64,000 nt of DNA from Pantoea allii (lineage in GTDB: Bacteria; Pseudomonadota; Gammaproteobacteria; Enterobacterales; Enterobacteriaceae): NCBI RefSeq assembly GCF_002307475.1, contig NZ_NTMH01000012.1, positions 1 through 64,000 of the forward strand. Reading direction: 5' to 3'. The notes beneath the pieces are model-generated. The model was not told the origin of the DNA and made no database searches. It was given only the letters and a program-made list of their open reading frames with translations. This document shows, one piece after another, positions 40,149 to 52,313 of the stretch. The first letter of the stretch is position 1, and each line of letters begins with the position of its first letter. The position numbers were made by a program, and so were the translations under genes.

Positions 40149-40631
40149 ATGATTAGTCTTATCGCGGCATTAGCAGCAGATCGCATTATTGGAATGGAAA
40201 ACGCCATGCCGTGGGACCTGCCTGCAGATCTGGCGTGGTTTAAGCGTAACACCCTGAAAAAACCTGTGATTATGGGCCGACTGACCTTTGAATCGATTGG
40301 TCGTCCGTTGCCTGGCAGGCTGAATATTGTGGTCAGCAGTAAGCCGGGTAAAGCGGAAGGCGTCACCTGGGTGACATCGCTGGATGATGCGATTAACGCG
40401 GCGGGTGACGCTGAAGAGATCATGGTAATTGGCGGTGGTCGTATCTATGCGCAAATGCTGGCGCGCGCCGACCGTCTTTATCTGACGCACATTGATGCGG
40501 AAGTCGAAGGTGATACGCAATTCCCGGATTACGAACCGGATGAGTGGCACTCGACGTTCAGTGAGTTTCATGATGCGGATGCGCAGAACTCCCACAGTTA
40601 CTGCTTCGAGATTCTTGAACGCCGCCGTTAA
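40149..40631 (+). CDS. folA: Dihydrofolate reductase
   Basis: Reduces dihydrofolate to tetrahydrofolate with NADPH; the target of trimethoprim. ATG at 40149 gives 160 residues (E. coli 159), starting [20 protein letters not shown]. Active-site residues are kept: Met20, Trp22, Asp27, Ile94 region IMVIGGGR. Two positions near the NADPH phosphate site differ from E. coli: MGRHTWESIG is [10 protein letters not shown] here (His45 to Leu, Trp47 to Phe), and Asn23 is Asp. These look like natural lineage differences. Convergent with apaH across a strong bidirectional terminator. Confidence 0.98.
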   Translation: MISLIAALAADRIIGMENAMPWDLPADLAWFKRNTLKKPVIMGRLTFESIGRPLPGRLNIVVSSKPGKAEGVTWVTSLDDAINAAGDAEEIMVIGGGRIYAQMLARADRLYLTHIDAEVEGDTQFPDYEPDEWHSTFSEFHDADAQNSHSYCFEILERRR

Positions 40632-40643
40632 TGAATACGCAGT

Positions 40644-40678
40644 AAAAAAAACGCCTTGTCATAACAAGGCGTTTTTTT
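40644..40678. terminator. Bidirectional terminator between folA and apaH
   Basis: ACGCCTTGT-CATA-ACAAGGCGT flanked by seven A and seven T residues, so it forms a full intrinsic terminator on both strands. Confidence 0.95.
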
Positions 40679-40689
40679 ATGGCTGCGGG

Positions 40690-41547
40690 TTAGCGGGCTG
40701 ACTGCTGCGGAGCAAGGTCGTCCGGTAAGGATAACTGGCGGTTCGATGGCTGAACGTAATAGCGTTGCGTTTCCCAGTGCAGGAGCGTCAGGTTACCGCC
40801 CCAGCAGCAACCGGTATCCAGACCGATAATACCTGCCGGCGTGCCTTTACCCTCAAGTGACGCCCAGTGACCAAAGACAATCGTGTGATCGCGTGCGACC
40901 GGGCCTTCAATCATAAACCAGGGCTTTAAAGGTGGTGGCGCGGATTCCGGCGCATCCTTACAGATCATATCCAACTGACCATTGGGAAAGCAGAAGCGCA
41001 TCCGGGTCAGGGCGTTGGTGGAGAAACGCAGGCGTGCCAGACCGGTCAGGGAGTCGTTCCAGTTGTTAGGCATGTCACCATACATCGCATCAAGAAACAG
41101 CGGATAGCTGTCACTGGACAGCACGGCTTCCACTTCGCGTGCACAGCGTTGCGCTGTATCCAAATCCCACTGCGGGGTAATCCCGGCATGGCCCATCACC
41201 AGCTTTTTCTCTTCATCCACCTGAAGCAGCGGCTGACGGCGCAGCCAGTTGATCAGCTCATCAGCATCTTCCGCTTCCAGCAGCGGCGTCAGGCGATCTT
41301 TAGGCTTATTACGGCTGATACCGGCATAGACAGCCAGCAGATGCAGATCGTGATTACCCAGCACCAGACGAACACTGTCACCCAGTGACTTGACGTAGCG
41401 CAGAACGTCCAGCGAGCCAGGGCCCCGCGCGACCAGATCACCCGTCAGCCATAATGTATCCTGACTGGGATCATAGTTAACCTGGTTTAGCAGAGCACGT
41501 AATTCATCGTAACAACCGTGAACGTCGCCAATCAGGTAAGTATTCAT
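40690..41547 (-). CDS. apaH: Bis(5'-nucleosyl)-tetraphosphatase (symmetrical) ApaH
   Basis: Hydrolyses Ap4A to two ADP and also removes Np4 caps from RNA in E. coli. The 285-residue product has the metallophosphatase motifs GDVHGCYDE (residues 7-15), [10 protein letters not shown] and GNHDLHLL. The family's second half includes [11 protein letters not shown] and [10 protein letters not shown]. It is the last gene of the lptD-surA-pdxA-rsmA-apaG-apaH cluster, 54 bases after apaG. Confidence 0.98.
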   Translation of the reverse strand: MNTYLIGDVHGCYDELRALLNQVNYDPSQDTLWLTGDLVARGPGSLDVLRYVKSLGDSVRLVLGNHDLHLLAVYAGISRNKPKDRLTPLLEAEDADELINWLRRQPLLQVDEEKKLVMGHAGITPQWDLDTAQRCAREVEAVLSSDSYPLFLDAMYGDMPNNWNDSLTGLARLRFSTNALTRMRFCFPNGQLDMICKDAPESAPPPLKPWFMIEGPVARDHTIVFGHWASLEGKGTPAGIIGLDTGCCWGGNLTLLHWETQRYYVQPSNRQLSLPDDLAPQQSAR

Positions 41548-41601
41548 AAAGGGTTATCCAACTAAAACAGTCGCCCGAGACACGGGCGAGAGACATCAAT
41601 A

Positions 41602-41979
41602 TCAATGAATATGGGTTTGAATCGCGAGGCGGAATACCGGGATTTCAACGTGGAATTCGTCGCCTTGCTCATCGACCATCACATAGTGACCTTGCATGGT
41701 GCCCATTGGGGTTTCAAGAACAGCACCACTGGTGTACTGATATTCATTTCCCGGCGCAATATGCGGCTGTTCGCCGATCACGCCTTCACCCTGAACTTCT
41801 GTTTCACGGCCGTTACCGTTCGTAATTAGCCAGTAACGCCTGAGCAGCTGCACAGAAGACCGGCCTACGTTGCGAATCGTGACGGTATAAGCAAAGACAT
41901 AGCGCTCTTCGTCCGGTGAGGACTGAGAGGCGACATACAGACTTTGTACGTGTAGCGATACGCGGGCCGGTTCACTCAT
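41602..41979 (-). CDS. apaG: ApaG protein (Co2+/Mg2+ efflux-associated, fibronectin-III-like fold)
   Basis: Small 125-residue protein, the same length as in E. coli, with an all-beta ApaG domain. Conserved parts are [26 protein letters not shown] and [12 protein letters not shown] followed by [18 protein letters not shown]. Its role is not settled; apaG mutants in Salmonella affect cobalt resistance and magnesium efflux. It lies two to three bases from the rsmA stop. Confidence 0.96.
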   Translation of the reverse strand: MSEPARVSLHVQSLYVASQSSPDEERYVFAYTVTIRNVGRSSVQLLRRYWLITNGNGRETEVQGEGVIGEQPHIAPGNEYQYTSGAVLETPMGTMQGHYVMVDEQGDEFHVEIPVFRLAIQTHIH

Positions 41980-41982
41980 GGG

Positions 41983-42804
41983 TTACTCCTGGGTTTTATC
42001 CAGATGGTCTGCCAGCCAGTTTGCTAACTGGCAATACTGTGCAACCGAAACATTCTCGGCACGTAAGCCGGTATCGATCGCCAGCGCGTCCAGCGCGCCT
42101 GCCTCTACCATATGGCTCAGGCTGTTGCGCAGTGTTTTACGGCGTTTACCGAATGCTTCAGTGGTTATACGGCTCAGAATACGCACGTCTTTAACCGGAT
42201 GAGGCGGTGCCATATAAGGCACTAACCGCACGACCGCCGAATCCACTTTCGGTGGTGGGGTAAAGGAGTGCGGCGGAACTTCCAGCACCGGAATGATCTG
42301 ACAATAGTACTGAGCCATGACGCTCAGACGACCATAGGCTTTACTGCCAGGACCGGCAACCAGACGATTAACCACCTCTTTCTGCAGCATAAAGTGCATA
42401 TCTTTAATCGAACCAGTATAGCTGAACAGATGGAACATCAGCGGGGTCGAGATATTGTACGGCAGGTTACCAAAGACACGCAGTGGCTGGCCTTTCTCTT
42501 TGGCCAGCGCGGCGAAATCAAACGTCATGGCATCCTGCTGAAAAATCGTCAGCTTGGGGCCCAAAAACGGATGGGTTTGCAGGCGTGCAGCAAGATCGCG
42601 ATCTAACTCCACCACCGTTAAACTGTCGAGGCGTTCGCCTACCGGTTCAGTGAGTGCACCAAGGCCGGGGCCGATTTCCACTATCGCCTGATCGCGTTGT
42701 GGGTGAATGGCGGAGACGATACTGTCGATAATATATTGATCGTTCAGGAAGTTCTGCCCGAAACGTTTACGGGCGTAGTGCCCCTGATGGACGCGATTAT
42801 TCAT
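41983..42804 (-). CDS. rsmA: 16S rRNA (adenine1518/1519-N6)-dimethyltransferase
   Basis: KsgA enzyme that dimethylates two adenines in helix 45 of 16S rRNA late in 30S assembly. The 273-residue product shows [13 protein letters not shown] at the N-terminus, the SAM motif [14 protein letters not shown] and the catalytic motif [10 protein letters not shown] helical C-terminal domain ends the protein. Its start overlaps the pdxA end by 8 bases. Confidence 0.98.
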   Translation of the reverse strand: MNNRVHQGHYARKRFGQNFLNDQYIIDSIVSAIHPQRDQAIVEIGPGLGALTEPVGERLDSLTVVELDRDLAARLQTHPFLGPKLTIFQQDAMTFDFAALAKEKGQPLRVFGNLPYNISTPLMFHLFSYTGSIKDMHFMLQKEVVNRLVAGPGSKAYGRLSVMAQYYCQIIPVLEVPPHSFTPPPKVDSAVVRLVPYMAPPHPVKDVRILSRITTEAFGKRRKTLRNSLSHMVEAGALDALAIDTGLRAENVSVAQYCQLANWLADHLDKTQE

Positions 42805-43789
42805 TACTGCTCTTGATCATAGTGATGGCGAGGTTAAGCGCCGTGATAAAGCTGCCCGCGTCAGCCTGACCCAGGCCGGCTAATTCAAGCGCGGTGCCGT
42901 GGTCAACTGAGGTGCGGATAAACGGCAGGCCGAGGGTAATATTGACCGCCCGACCAAATCCCTGAAACTTGAGTACCGGTAAACCCTGATCGTGGTACAT
43001 CGCCAGCACTGCATCGGCATGTTGCAGATATTTCGGTTGGAACAGGGTATCCGCAGGCAGCGGACCGGTCAGTTGTATGCCTTGCTGACGAAGTTCATTC
43101 AATGCCGGGATGATCGTATCTATCTCTTCCCGCCCCATGTGGCCGCCTTCTCCCGCATGAGGATTCAGTCCGCAGACAAAAATATGCGGCTGGGCAATGG
43201 CAAACTTATTTCTGAGATCCTGATGCAGGATCGTGATCACTTCATGCAGACAATCACGGGTAACGGCGGCGGCAACATCTTTTAACGGCAGATGGGTGGT
43301 GGCCAGAGCCACACGGAGCTGCTCAGTCGCCAACATCATCACCACGCGCTGAGCACCTGCACGATCGGCAAAAAATTCGGTATGGCCGGTAAACGGAATG
43401 CCCGCGTCGTTAATCACGCCTTTGTGCACGGGGCCGGTAATTAAGGCCGAAAACTCCCCGGATAAGCACCCGTCACAGGCGCGGGCCAGGGTTTCCAGCA
43501 CGTAGTTGCTGTTGGCGACGCATAGCGTGCCTGGCGTGACCGGCTGCGGTAGCTCAACGGGAAGGACGGTAAGCGTGCCGGCCTGTTGCGGTTCGGCTGT
43601 GCGGGCGGGATCGTAAACGCGCAACGTCAACGGCAACCCCAGCTGTGCGGCACGTTGCAGCAACAGCTGAGGGGACGCACAGACAACCAGTTCAACGGGC
43701 CAGGCCTGCTGGGCCAGTTGAACGGCAAGATCGGGACCAATCCCGGCGGGTTCGCCGGGCGTGATCACCACACGAAAATCACTGCGCAT
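42797..43789 (-). CDS. pdxA: 4-hydroxythreonine-4-phosphate dehydrogenase
   Basis: NAD-dependent, metal-binding enzyme of pyridoxal phosphate synthesis. The 330-residue product (E. coli 329) begins with [17 protein letters not shown]. Metal-site histidines are expected in [19 protein letters not shown] and [13 protein letters not shown]; the C-terminal block is [13 protein letters not shown]. It overlaps surA upstream by 11 bases and rsmA downstream by 8 bases. Confidence 0.98.
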   Translation of the reverse strand: MRSDFRVVITPGEPAGIGPDLAVQLAQQAWPVELVVCASPQLLLQRAAQLGLPLTLRVYDPARTAEPQQAGTLTVLPVELPQPVTPGTLCVANSNYVLETLARACDGCLSGEFSALITGPVHKGVINDAGIPFTGHTEFFADRAGAQRVVMMLATEQLRVALATTHLPLKDVAAAVTRDCLHEVITILHQDLRNKFAIAQPHIFVCGLNPHAGEGGHMGREEIDTIIPALNELRQQGIQLTGPLPADTLFQPKYLQHADAVLAMYHDQGLPVLKFQGFGRAVNITLGLPFIRTSVDHGTALELAGLGQADAGSFITALNLAITMIKSSNE

Positions 43790-45074
43790 TGTTATCCAGA
43801 ATTTTCACGTAAGCCCCGGCGCGCTGTTCCTGCATCCAGGTCTGCGCTTCTTCCGCAAACTTACGGTTAAACAGCATGCGATAGGCGCGCTCTTTCTGGG
43901 CCGCATCGGTTTTATCAACCTGGCGAGTATCCAGCAGTTGAATCAGGTGCCAACCAAAAGAGGAGTGAACCGGCTGGCTGGTTTCGCCTTTTTTCAGACG
44001 TAGCAACGCATCGCGGAAAGCCGGATCGTACGCTTCTGGTGAGGTCCAGCCCAGATCGCCACCCTGATTCGCGGAACCTGGATCGTCAGAGAATTGCTTG
44101 GCTGCCGCGGCAAAGGTGGTTTTACCACTGCGAATATCGGCAGCAATCTGCTCCAGCCTGGCGCGAGCCTGATCGTCGGTCATGATCGGAGAAGGCTTCA
44201 ACAGAATGTGACGCGCATGTACTTCGGTCACAGAGACGTTTTTGCTCTCGCCGCGCAGGTCGTTCACTTTCAAAATATGGAAACCTACACCTGAGCGGAT
44301 AGGGCCAACAATGTCGCCTTTCTTCGCCGTGGTCAGCGCCTGAGCAAACAGGGTAGGCAGCTCTTCGATTTTCGCCCAGCCCATATTACCGCCTTTCAGC
44401 GCCTGAGAGTCGGCGGAGTAGGTTACGGCCAGCTTGCCAAAGTCCGCACCACCTTTCAGTTCAGTCATCAGCTGTTTTGCCAGCTTTTCCTGATCGTCAA
44501 CCTGCTGCTGCGTCGGGTTTTCCGGCAGTGGCAGCAGAATGTGACTGATGTTCATTTCCGTGCCCTGGGTGTTCTGCGCGCCAACCTGCTGCGCCAGCGT
44601 ATCCACTTCCTGCGGCAGGATCGTGACCCGACGGCGTACTTCATTATTGCGCACTTCCGAGATCAGCATCTCTTTACGAATCTGAGCCCGATAGGTGTTG
44701 TAGTTCATTCCATCATAAGCCAGGCGGCTACGCAGTTGATCAACGCTCATGCGGTTTTGCGCGGCAATATTCTGGATAGCCTGATCCAGTTGCTGATCGC
44801 TGATTTGCAAACCGGCTTTATCGCCCAGTTGCATAATAATCGCGTCCATGATCTCACGTTCGAGGATCTGATGGCGCAACGTTTTGTCATCGGGCAACTG
44901 CTGACCTGCTTGCTTCGCCTGAGATTTAACGGTGCTCATCATGCTGTCCACATCACTCTCCAGGACCACACCGTTATTCACTACAGCTGCAACTTTATCA
45001 ACCACTTGTGGTGCTGCGAACACGGTGTTGGCACTTATCGCCACACCAAGAATCAGCATTCTCCAGTTCTTCAT
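43779..45074 (-). CDS. surA: Periplasmic chaperone / peptidyl-prolyl isomerase SurA
   Basis: Main periplasmic chaperone for outer-membrane proteins, acting before the Bam complex; LptD is a known client. The 431-residue precursor has a signal peptide ending at [13 protein letters not shown]. The N-terminal chaperone domain spans about 21-170. Two parvulin domains follow (about 172-272, [14 protein letters not shown]; and about 283-383, [12 protein letters not shown]). It lies just after lptD, its client gene. Confidence 0.98.
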   Translation of the reverse strand: MKNWRMLILGVAISANTVFAAPQVVDKVAAVVNNGVVLESDVDSMMSTVKSQAKQAGQQLPDDKTLRHQILEREIMDAIIMQLGDKAGLQISDQQLDQAIQNIAAQNRMSVDQLRSRLAYDGMNYNTYRAQIRKEMLISEVRNNEVRRRVTILPQEVDTLAQQVGAQNTQGTEMNISHILLPLPENPTQQQVDDQEKLAKQLMTELKGGADFGKLAVTYSADSQALKGGNMGWAKIEELPTLFAQALTTAKKGDIVGPIRSGVGFHILKVNDLRGESKNVSVTEVHARHILLKPSPIMTDDQARARLEQIAADIRSGKTTFAAAAKQFSDDPGSANQGGDLGWTSPEAYDPAFRDALLRLKKGETSQPVHSSFGWHLIQLLDTRQVDKTDAAQKERAYRMLFNRKFAEEAQTWMQEQRAGAYVKILDNNAQ

Positions 45075-45128
45075 ACTTTATCCATTATTGGTTCCGCACT
45101 GCGGGATTGCCTGTCAAACATCACAACA

Positions 45129-47501
45129 TCAGAATGCATGCTGATAAGGGATGATTCCCTGAGCCAGCATCTGGCCGGTGCCCAGCCCATAATTTGAACT
45201 CAGGCCACGTAACTCAATGTTGAATGAGATTTGGTTGTCATACTTACTGTCGTTGTTTTCCCAACCGTTGATTTTGCGTTCATAGCCCAGACGAATCGCG
45301 TAGCAACATGAGCTGTACTGCAGACCCACCAACTGTGATGCAGGACGATTATTACGCGTATCATAGTAATACGCGCCAACCACCGACCAGGCGTCATGGA
45401 TCGGCCAGCTCGCCGTCGTACCAACCTGCGAAATCCCGTTTTTATAAATCGGGTTATTCACCAGTGAACTGTTGTTCAGCGCAGAAGCAACATACTCCGG
45501 GCTACTGTAACGGTAGCTCAACTGCACCATACGGTCAGCGTCACGACGGTATTCCAGCACGGTATTACCCTGCGCGACGTTATTCAGGCGGGTATCGTAT
45601 TGCAGCCCGCCACGCACGCCCCAACGATCGCTTATCTTCCAGTAGCTGTCACCTGCCCACAGGAGACTGCCTGTATCATCTTCTTTGTTGACCTGGTTAA
45701 CGCCCGTACGAGAAGGCGTAAACGAATAGATTTGACCCACAGAAACGTTAAAACGTTCAACCAGATCGGTATCATAAATTCGCGTCGTCACACCGGTTGC
45801 AACCTGGTTGGCCGATGCGATGCGATCCAGACCGCTGTATGAGCGATCGCGGAACAGGCCGGTATAGTCGGTTTGCAACAGGGTGGAGTCGTAAGGATAG
45901 ATATCACTCTGGTCACGATACGGGATATAGAGGTACTGAACACGGGGTTCCAGCGTCTGGGTATAACCCTGCGCCCAGTCCATATCACGGTCAAACACCA
46001 TGCGACCGTCGACCTTAAACTGGGGCAAGGTGCGGTTGACGGAGTCTTTCAGCACACCACTCGTGGTGCTGCTCGGTGCAAAGTTAGTGTTGTAGTAATC
46101 AACATCTTTTTGCTGGTAGTGCGTCGCCAGAAACTTGGCTTCGGTATCCAGGCTGGCCCAGCCGTTTGATAACGGCAGATTGATGGTGGGCTCAACATGT
46201 AAACGTGTGGTTTCAGGGAAACTACTGTTTACGTTGGTGAACTTCACGGCCTGCGCATAAATATGGGTGTCAAACGGGCCGACATCGTTCTGATACCAGT
46301 TCACATCCAGTTGCGGGAAGGCGCGATAGACGTTGCTGTTGCTGGTATTACCAAAAATCTGGAAGTCTTTGGTCGACAGGGTTGCGTCCCAGTTGGTATC
46401 CGCGTAGCCCACGCTAAATTTCTGCGAGGCGTAACCGTCAGTCGAGGTGTAATAAGGTGAGGTCAGATCGTTGAAATAATACTGATCGCTGACTTTGGTG
46501 TAGTCAGCGCTAAAACGCCAGTGCTGGTCATAAACACCTGAATGGCGCCAGTAAAATAACCAGCGGTCGGAACTGTCGTCTTGGGCGATGCCGCGCGCGG
46601 CTTTATCGTTGTCGTACTGCTTATCCGATGCCAGATAGTCGAACTCAACGATGCCTGCACCCGCCTGGGTCAGGTAGCGGAATTCATTCTGCAATTGCAG
46701 CCCGCGCTTACTCATGTAATGCGGCGTAATGGTGGCATCCGCCTGCGGCGCGATATTCCAGTAATAGGGCAGAATGAATTCAAAACCGTTGCTGCTGCCG
46801 TATTTGGCGTTGGGGATCAGGAAGCCTGAACGGCGGCGGTCGCCCAGCGGCAGCTGCATATAGGGACTGTAGAACACGGGAACCGAACCGAGCTTAAAGC
46901 GCGCATTCCAGATTTCAGCAACCTCTTCCTGACGATCCTGAATAATCTCAGAACCAGCAACGCTCCAGCTGTTACTGCCAGGCAGACAGGAGGTGAAGGT
47001 TCCGTTTTCCATAATGGTGTAGCGGTTTTCTCCGCGCAGCTTCATTTGATCGCCAGTGCCTCGCCCCTGGCGGTCTACCATCTGATAATCGCCGTTCCAG
47101 ACGTTCGTATCTTTGGTATTAAGATTTGACCAGGCTTTCGGACCTTTCAGGATGACCTGATTGTCATCGTAGTGCACATTACCTAGCGCATCCACAGTAC
47201 GGACGGGAACCGTCTGCCCTTCGGGCTGGCGTTGATGAAGCTGGACTTCGTCTGCCAGCATGCGGCTGTTGCCTTGCTTAACATCCACATCACCTGTGAA
47301 TACCGCATCGTCAGGGTAGTTGCCTTTCAGTGAATCCGAGTGAATAGTAACGGGCAGCTGATTAGGATCGCCGTTAACCAGGGGACGATTGTAACTGGGT
47401 ACGCCCAACATACACTGCGACATTAAATCGTCGGCGAAGGCTTGCTGGCTAATGGCTGCGCCGATCATGGTGGCCAGCAGAGTAGGTATATGTTTTTTCA
47501 T
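45129..47501 (-). CDS. lptD: LPS-assembly outer-membrane protein LptD
   Basis: Beta-barrel that with LptE inserts lipopolysaccharide into the outer leaflet. ATG at 47501 ([16 protein letters not shown], matching the E. coli start) gives 790 residues; the frame is open to 47537 but the extra residues lack homology. A signal peptide is followed by an N-terminal jellyroll (about 55-200; [20 protein letters not shown]) and a 26-strand barrel. The four disulphide cysteines are in SQCMLGV, SCLPGSN and [13 protein letters not shown]. It heads the lptD-surA-pdxA-rsmA-apaG-apaH cluster and is divergent from djlA. Confidence 0.98.
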   Translation of the reverse strand: MKKHIPTLLATMIGAAISQQAFADDLMSQCMLGVPSYNRPLVNGDPNQLPVTIHSDSLKGNYPDDAVFTGDVDVKQGNSRMLADEVQLHQRQPEGQTVPVRTVDALGNVHYDDNQVILKGPKAWSNLNTKDTNVWNGDYQMVDRQGRGTGDQMKLRGENRYTIMENGTFTSCLPGSNSWSVAGSEIIQDRQEEVAEIWNARFKLGSVPVFYSPYMQLPLGDRRRSGFLIPNAKYGSSNGFEFILPYYWNIAPQADATITPHYMSKRGLQLQNEFRYLTQAGAGIVEFDYLASDKQYDNDKAARGIAQDDSSDRWLFYWRHSGVYDQHWRFSADYTKVSDQYYFNDLTSPYYTSTDGYASQKFSVGYADTNWDATLSTKDFQIFGNTSNSNVYRAFPQLDVNWYQNDVGPFDTHIYAQAVKFTNVNSSFPETTRLHVEPTINLPLSNGWASLDTEAKFLATHYQQKDVDYYNTNFAPSSTTSGVLKDSVNRTLPQFKVDGRMVFDRDMDWAQGYTQTLEPRVQYLYIPYRDQSDIYPYDSTLLQTDYTGLFRDRSYSGLDRIASANQVATGVTTRIYDTDLVERFNVSVGQIYSFTPSRTGVNQVNKEDDTGSLLWAGDSYWKISDRWGVRGGLQYDTRLNNVAQGNTVLEYRRDADRMVQLSYRYSSPEYVASALNNSSLVNNPIYKNGISQVGTTASWPIHDAWSVVGAYYYDTRNNRPASQLVGLQYSSCCYAIRLGYERKINGWENNDSKYDNQISFNIELRGLSSNYGLGTGQMLAQGIIPYQHAF

Positions 47502-47683
47502 ACGCGGTATCGAAAATTCCATGAAAACTGGCATCATGCCGACAATCGGGTCAGAGACTAACGCACTGCCTGGCGTTGTGCCAGTGTTAATCCTTTTCTG
47601 TCCGCGCTGCCGTTAGGCGCTGAGATAAATGACAGGTATGATAATGCAATTTTCAGCCGTAAGCATGGCGAATTGAGGAGTTT

Positions 47684-48499
47684 ATGCGCTACTGGGGAAA
47701 AGTTATAGGTTTAGTGCTTGGATTGCTGTCCGGCGCAGGCTTTTGGGGAATTGTAATTGGTCTGATCGTTGGGCATGGATTTGATAAGGTTCGCGGTGCG
47801 CAGAGCAAGGCTTACTTCTCAAATAATCAGACCCGGCAGTCACTGTTTTTCAGTACGACTTTTCAGGTCATGGGGCACTTAACCAAGTCCAAAGGGCGCG
47901 TAACCGAAGCGGATATCCAGATTGCCTCGCTGTTTATGGATCGCATGCAGTTGCACGGAGAGGCCCGAACGGCTGCTCAGCGTGCTTTTCGTGAAGGCAA
48001 ACAGGGCGAGTATCCGTTACGTAATAAATTGCGTGAATTACGCAGCGCCTGCTTCGGCCGTTTTGATCTGATTAGGATGTTTCTGGAAATTCAGATTCAG
48101 GCGGCCTTTGCCGATGGCTCACTGCATCCCAATGAACGTCAGGTGCTGTATGTGATTGGTGAAGAACTGGGGATTTCACGCAGCCAGTTCGACCAGTTTC
48201 TGCGCATGATGGAAGGGGGCCAGCAGTTCGGTGGCGGCCGCAGCTACTCGCAACAGGGTGGCTTTCAACAGGCGCAACGTGGCCCGACGCTCTCGGATGC
48301 CTGCAATGTGTTGGGCGTGAAAACGACGGATGATGCCACCACCATTAAACGCGCCTATCGCAAGCTGATGAGTGAACATCACCCGGATAAGCTGGTGGCG
48401 AAAGGCCTGCCGCCAGAAATGATGGAAATGGCCAAACAGAAAGCGCAGGACATTCAGTCAGCTTACGATCTGATTCGCAAAGAAAAAGGGTTTAAGTAA
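47684..48499 (+). CDS. djlA: Membrane-anchored DnaJ-like co-chaperone DjlA
   Basis: Inner-membrane co-chaperone of DnaK; in E. coli excess DjlA activates the Rcs envelope stress response. The 271-residue product has a glycine-rich N-terminal membrane helix (about 7-31). A TerB-like helical domain follows (about 60-175), then a Gln/Gly-rich linker (about 180-205). A C-terminal J domain has HPD in [16 protein letters not shown]. Confidence 0.97.
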   Translation: MRYWGKVIGLVLGLLSGAGFWGIVIGLIVGHGFDKVRGAQSKAYFSNNQTRQSLFFSTTFQVMGHLTKSKGRVTEADIQIASLFMDRMQLHGEARTAAQRAFREGKQGEYPLRNKLRELRSACFGRFDLIRMFLEIQIQAAFADGSLHPNERQVLYVIGEELGISRSQFDQFLRMMEGGQQFGGGRSYSQQGGFQQAQRGPTLSDACNVLGVKTTDDATTIKRAYRKLMSEHHPDKLVAKGLPPEMMEMAKQKAQDIQSAYDLIRKEKGFK

Positions 48500-48508
48500 G
48501 CGGTTGAT

Positions 48509-48537
48509 GCGCGCCCGGGCGAATGGCCAGGGCGCGC
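48509..48537. terminator. Hairpin between convergent djlA and rluA
   Basis: GCGCGCCC / GGGCGCGC stem with a 13-base loop, without a T-tract, in the 61-base gap between the convergent genes. Confidence 0.5.
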
Positions 48538-48560
48538 GAATACCCGGCATGACGCGCGGG

Positions 48561-49214
48561 TTAAAAATCGGCAGGCTGCCTGAAGGTCATGGCATTACCA
48601 AACGCTGGGTGCGTAATGGTTAATGATTCGGCATGCAGCAGAAGGCGCTCTGCCATGGCTTTTGCTTCCGGATGGGCATAAAAACCGTCCCCCAGAATCG
48701 GATGGCCCAGCGCCAGCATATGCACGCGCAGCTGGTGCGACCGCCCGGTAATCGGCTTCAGTACAACGCGGGCGCTGTTATCTTCGCGATATTCAATCAC
48801 CTGATAGTCGGTTTGTGCCGACTTGCCGGTCTCGAAACACACTTTTTGTTTCGGGCGATTTGGCCAGTCGCAAATCAGCGGTAAATCCACCACGCCTTTC
48901 TCGTTGGCCGGATGGCCCCAGATCCGGGCCACATAGGTCTTCGCGGGTTCGCGCTCGCGAAACTGGCGTTTAAGCTCGCGTTCGGCGGCTTTTGTCAGGG
49001 CAACCACTATCACGCCGCTGGTCGCCATATCCAGCCGGTGCACGGACTCAGCCTCGGGATAATCGCGTTGAATCCGCGTCATCACGCTGTCTTTGTGCTC
49101 TTCAAGCCGGCCGGGTACCGAAAGCAGGCCGCTGGGCTTATTCACCACCATGATGTGGGCATCCTGATACAGGATGTGCAGCCAGGGCTCCTGCGGCGGA
49201 TTATAGGGTTCCAT
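48561..49214 (-). CDS. rluA: Dual-specificity rRNA/tRNA pseudouridine synthase RluA
   Basis: Makes pseudouridine at 23S position 746 and at position 32 of several tRNAs. The 217-residue product (E. coli 219) has the catalytic aspartate in SVHRLDMATSGV, the NKPSGLLSVPG segment near residue 25 and RSHQLRVHMLALGHPILGD. It follows rapA with a gap of 37 bases and could be transcribed with it. Confidence 0.97.
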   Translation of the reverse strand: MEPYNPPQEPWLHILYQDAHIMVVNKPSGLLSVPGRLEEHKDSVMTRIQRDYPEAESVHRLDMATSGVIVVALTKAAERELKRQFREREPAKTYVARIWGHPANEKGVVDLPLICDWPNRPKQKVCFETGKSAQTDYQVIEYREDNSARVVLKPITGRSHQLRVHMLALGHPILGDGFYAHPEAKAMAERLLLHAESLTITHPAFGNAMTFRQPADF

Positions 49215-49251
49215 AGGTTATTCCAAAAAAGAGGGCCTTGCGGCCCTGAAC

Positions 49252-52158
49252 TTATTGATGCGTAACCACAATCAGACGCAGCGCGTCCAGTCGCCAGTTG
49301 GCCTCATCCAGACTCTCCAGCACCTGCTGGCGATTGCTTTCTAACGCCTCGACTTCATCGTCACGGATGTTGGGGTTCACGGCTCTCAGGGCTTCAAGAC
49401 GGGATAACTCGGCCCCCAGCTTTTCGCCTGCCTCACGCCGCGCCGCGTCAATGACGGCGCGCGCTTCACTGACGACTTCTTTTTCGGCCAGCGTAAGAAT
49501 CGCGTGAACATCCTGCTGTACGGCATTCACCAGCTTACTGCCGGTATGGCGGTTAACCGCATTCAACTGACGGTTGAAACTCTCGAACTCCACTTTACCG
49601 GCCAGATTCGTACCGTTGCGATCTAACAGCAGACGCACGGGCGTTGGCGGCAGGAAACGGGTGAGTTGCAGATGTTTCGGCGCCTGCGCTTCCACCACAT
49701 AGATCATTTCGACCAACAGCGTTCCCACGGGTAAGGCCTTATTCTTCAGCAATGACAGCGCACAGCTCCCGGTATCACCTGACAGGATCAGATCCAACCC
49801 ATTACGGATTAACGGATGTTCCCAGGTGATAAACTGCGTATCTTCACGCGAAAGGGCCTGATCGCGATTGAAGGTGATCGTGCAACCATCTTCTGGCAGG
49901 CCCGGAAAATCCGGCACCAGCATATGATCCGATGGCGTCAGCACTATCAGGTTATCGCTGCGGTCTTCCTGATTGATTCCCACGATGTCGAACAGGTTGA
50001 GGGCAAAGTTAACCAGCTCAGTATCATTGTCCTGCTCGGCGATGGTATTCGCCAGCGCCTGAGCGGCGTCGCCACCGTTAGAGTTCAGTTCCAGCAGACG
50101 ATCGCGGCCCTGTTCCAACTGGGATTTCAGCGCGTCATGCTGCTTGCGGCATTCAATGATGAAATCATCAAAACCGTCGCTGTTTTCCGGCGCAGCCAGA
50201 TAGTTGATCAGCTCTGCGTGAACGCTGTCATAGATTGCTCTGCCGGTCGGACAGGTGTGCTCAAACGCATCCAGCCCTTCGTGATACCAGCGCAGCAGCA
50301 CGGCCTGCGCCGTTTTCTCCAGCCACGGCACCAGAATCTGGATATCGTGTGCCTGACCAATACGATCCAGACGACCAATACGCTGTTCCAGCAGATCCGG
50401 GTTAAACGGCAGATCGAACATGACCAGACGGCTGGCGAACTGGAAGTTACGGCCTTCGGAGCCAATTTCGGAACACAGCAGCACTTGCGCACCGTTCTCG
50501 TCTGAAGCAAACCAGGCAGCGGCCCGATCGCGTTCAATAATCGACAAGCCTTCGTGGAACACCGCAGCGCGAATCCCTTCCCGTTCACGCAAGACCTGTT
50601 CCAACTGCAGCGCCGTCGCGGCCTGAGCGCAGATCACCAGCACCTTCTCTTTACGGTTACTGGTGAGATAACCCATAAGCCATTCAACGCGTGGATCGAA
50701 GTTCCACCAGGTGCCGGTATCGCCTTCGAATTCCTGATAAATCTGCTCCGGGTAAAGCAGGTCGCGCGCACGCGCCTCTGCGCTTTTGCGCGTTCCCATA
50801 ATACCGGACACTTTAATGGCGGTTTGATACTGCGCAGGCAGCGGCAGACGGATCTGGTGCAGCTCACGTTTAGGGAAGCCTTTCACACCGTTCCGCGTAT
50901 TACGAAACAGAACGCGGCTGGTGCCGTGGCGATCCATCAGCATAGAAATGAGTTCTTTGCGCGCGTCCTGCTTGCCTTCACGGTCGCTGTTTGCCACCTG
51001 CAGCAGCGGTTCAATGTCCTGCTCGCCGACCAGCTCATTGATCATATTCATCTCGCTTTGGGAGATGGCATGATCGGCCAGCAGCGAGGTGACCGCGTCC
51101 GCAATCGGACGGAAGTGCTGCTGCTCTTCAACGAAGGCGGCAAAATCATGAAAACGATTAGGATCGAGCAGGCGCAGACGCGCAAAGTGGCTCTCCATGC
51201 CCAACTGTTCTGGCGTTGCCGTCAGTAACAGGACGCCCGGCGTTTTTTCGGCCAGTTTTTCGATAACCTGATATTCACGGCTGGGTTCGCCTTCGGACCA
51301 GGCCAGGTGATGAGCTTCATCGACCACCATTAAATCCCAGTCAGCCTCCGCCAGCTTATCCAGACGCTGCTTATTACGACGGACAAAGTCCAGCGAGCAG
51401 ATAATCAACTGCTCGGTGTCAAAGGCATTATCACTGTCATGCTGTGCTTCGGCATAGCGATCGTCATCGAACAGGGCAAAGCGCAGGTTGAAGCGGCGCA
51501 GCATTTCTACCAGCCACTGATGTTGCAGGGTTTCCGGCACCACAATAAGCACGCGCTCAGCCCGGCCCGCTAACAGTTGCTGCTGGATAATCATGCCGGC
51601 TTCAATGGTTTTACCTAAGCCCACTTCATCCGCCAGCAGAACGCGCGGCGCATGGCGACGACCCACATCGTGGGCAATGTGCAGCTGGTGTGGAATCAGG
51701 TTGGTGCGCATGCCGCGCAGGCCACTGACAGGCAGACGATACTGCTCACTTTGGTATTTACGTGCACGAAAACGCAGGGCGAAGCGATCCATACGATCAA
51801 GCTGGCCTGCGAATAACCGGTCCTGAGGCTTACTGAACACCAGTTTGCTGTCGAGCATCACTTCGCGCAGCATAACGTCGGTTTCCTGGGTATCAAGGCG
51901 CGTACCGATATAGGTTATCAGGTCATTGTCATTGCGGACTTCATCGACCTGCATCTGCCAGCCTTCGTGGCTGGTAACGGTATCACCCGGATTAAAAATC
52001 ACGCGAGTGACCGGCGAGTCGTTGCGAGCGTAGAGGCGATTTTCCCCTGTGGCCGGAAAAATCAACGTGATCATGCGAGTATCAATCGCCACCACGGTGC
52101 CTAATCCCAGTTCACTTTCTGTATCACTGATCCAACGCTGACCTAATGTAAAAACCAT
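49252..52158 (-). CDS. rapA: RNA polymerase-associated ATPase RapA (HepA)
   Basis: SWI2/SNF2-type ATPase that recycles RNA polymerase after transcription. ATG at 52158 ([18 protein letters not shown]) gives 968 residues, as in E. coli; the frame is open to 52224 but the extra 22 residues are not homologous. Helicase motifs are [17 protein letters not shown] (Walker A), [10 protein letters not shown] (DEAH) and [10 protein letters not shown]. Motif VI is [13 protein letters not shown]. Tudor-like N-terminal domains come first (about 1-110). Confidence 0.98.
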   Translation of the reverse strand: MVFTLGQRWISDTESELGLGTVVAIDTRMITLIFPATGENRLYARNDSPVTRVIFNPGDTVTSHEGWQMQVDEVRNDNDLITYIGTRLDTQETDVMLREVMLDSKLVFSKPQDRLFAGQLDRMDRFALRFRARKYQSEQYRLPVSGLRGMRTNLIPHQLHIAHDVGRRHAPRVLLADEVGLGKTIEAGMIIQQQLLAGRAERVLIVVPETLQHQWLVEMLRRFNLRFALFDDDRYAEAQHDSDNAFDTEQLIICSLDFVRRNKQRLDKLAEADWDLMVVDEAHHLAWSEGEPSREYQVIEKLAEKTPGVLLLTATPEQLGMESHFARLRLLDPNRFHDFAAFVEEQQHFRPIADAVTSLLADHAISQSEMNMINELVGEQDIEPLLQVANSDREGKQDARKELISMLMDRHGTSRVLFRNTRNGVKGFPKRELHQIRLPLPAQYQTAIKVSGIMGTRKSAEARARDLLYPEQIYQEFEGDTGTWWNFDPRVEWLMGYLTSNRKEKVLVICAQAATALQLEQVLREREGIRAAVFHEGLSIIERDRAAAWFASDENGAQVLLCSEIGSEGRNFQFASRLVMFDLPFNPDLLEQRIGRLDRIGQAHDIQILVPWLEKTAQAVLLRWYHEGLDAFEHTCPTGRAIYDSVHAELINYLAAPENSDGFDDFIIECRKQHDALKSQLEQGRDRLLELNSNGGDAAQALANTIAEQDNDTELVNFALNLFDIVGINQEDRSDNLIVLTPSDHMLVPDFPGLPEDGCTITFNRDQALSREDTQFITWEHPLIRNGLDLILSGDTGSCALSLLKNKALPVGTLLVEMIYVVEAQAPKHLQLTRFLPPTPVRLLLDRNGTNLAGKVEFESFNRQLNAVNRHTGSKLVNAVQQDVHAILTLAEKEVVSEARAVIDAARREAGEKLGAELSRLEALRAVNPNIRDDEVEALESNRQQVLESLDEANWRLDALRLIVVTHQ

Positions 52159-52313
52159 ATAATTTTTGCTCGAATTTTTAACGTTTTTGAAGGTGTTCCC
52201 CATTCTCAGGCAATAGCATGTCAACCAGGCAAAAGGGCCTGGTACGTCATTTCAGAGCAGTGAGTTTTGAGGAAGGGCATTATGGTACTGGATGGCAGGG
52301 CATTCGTCACCTG

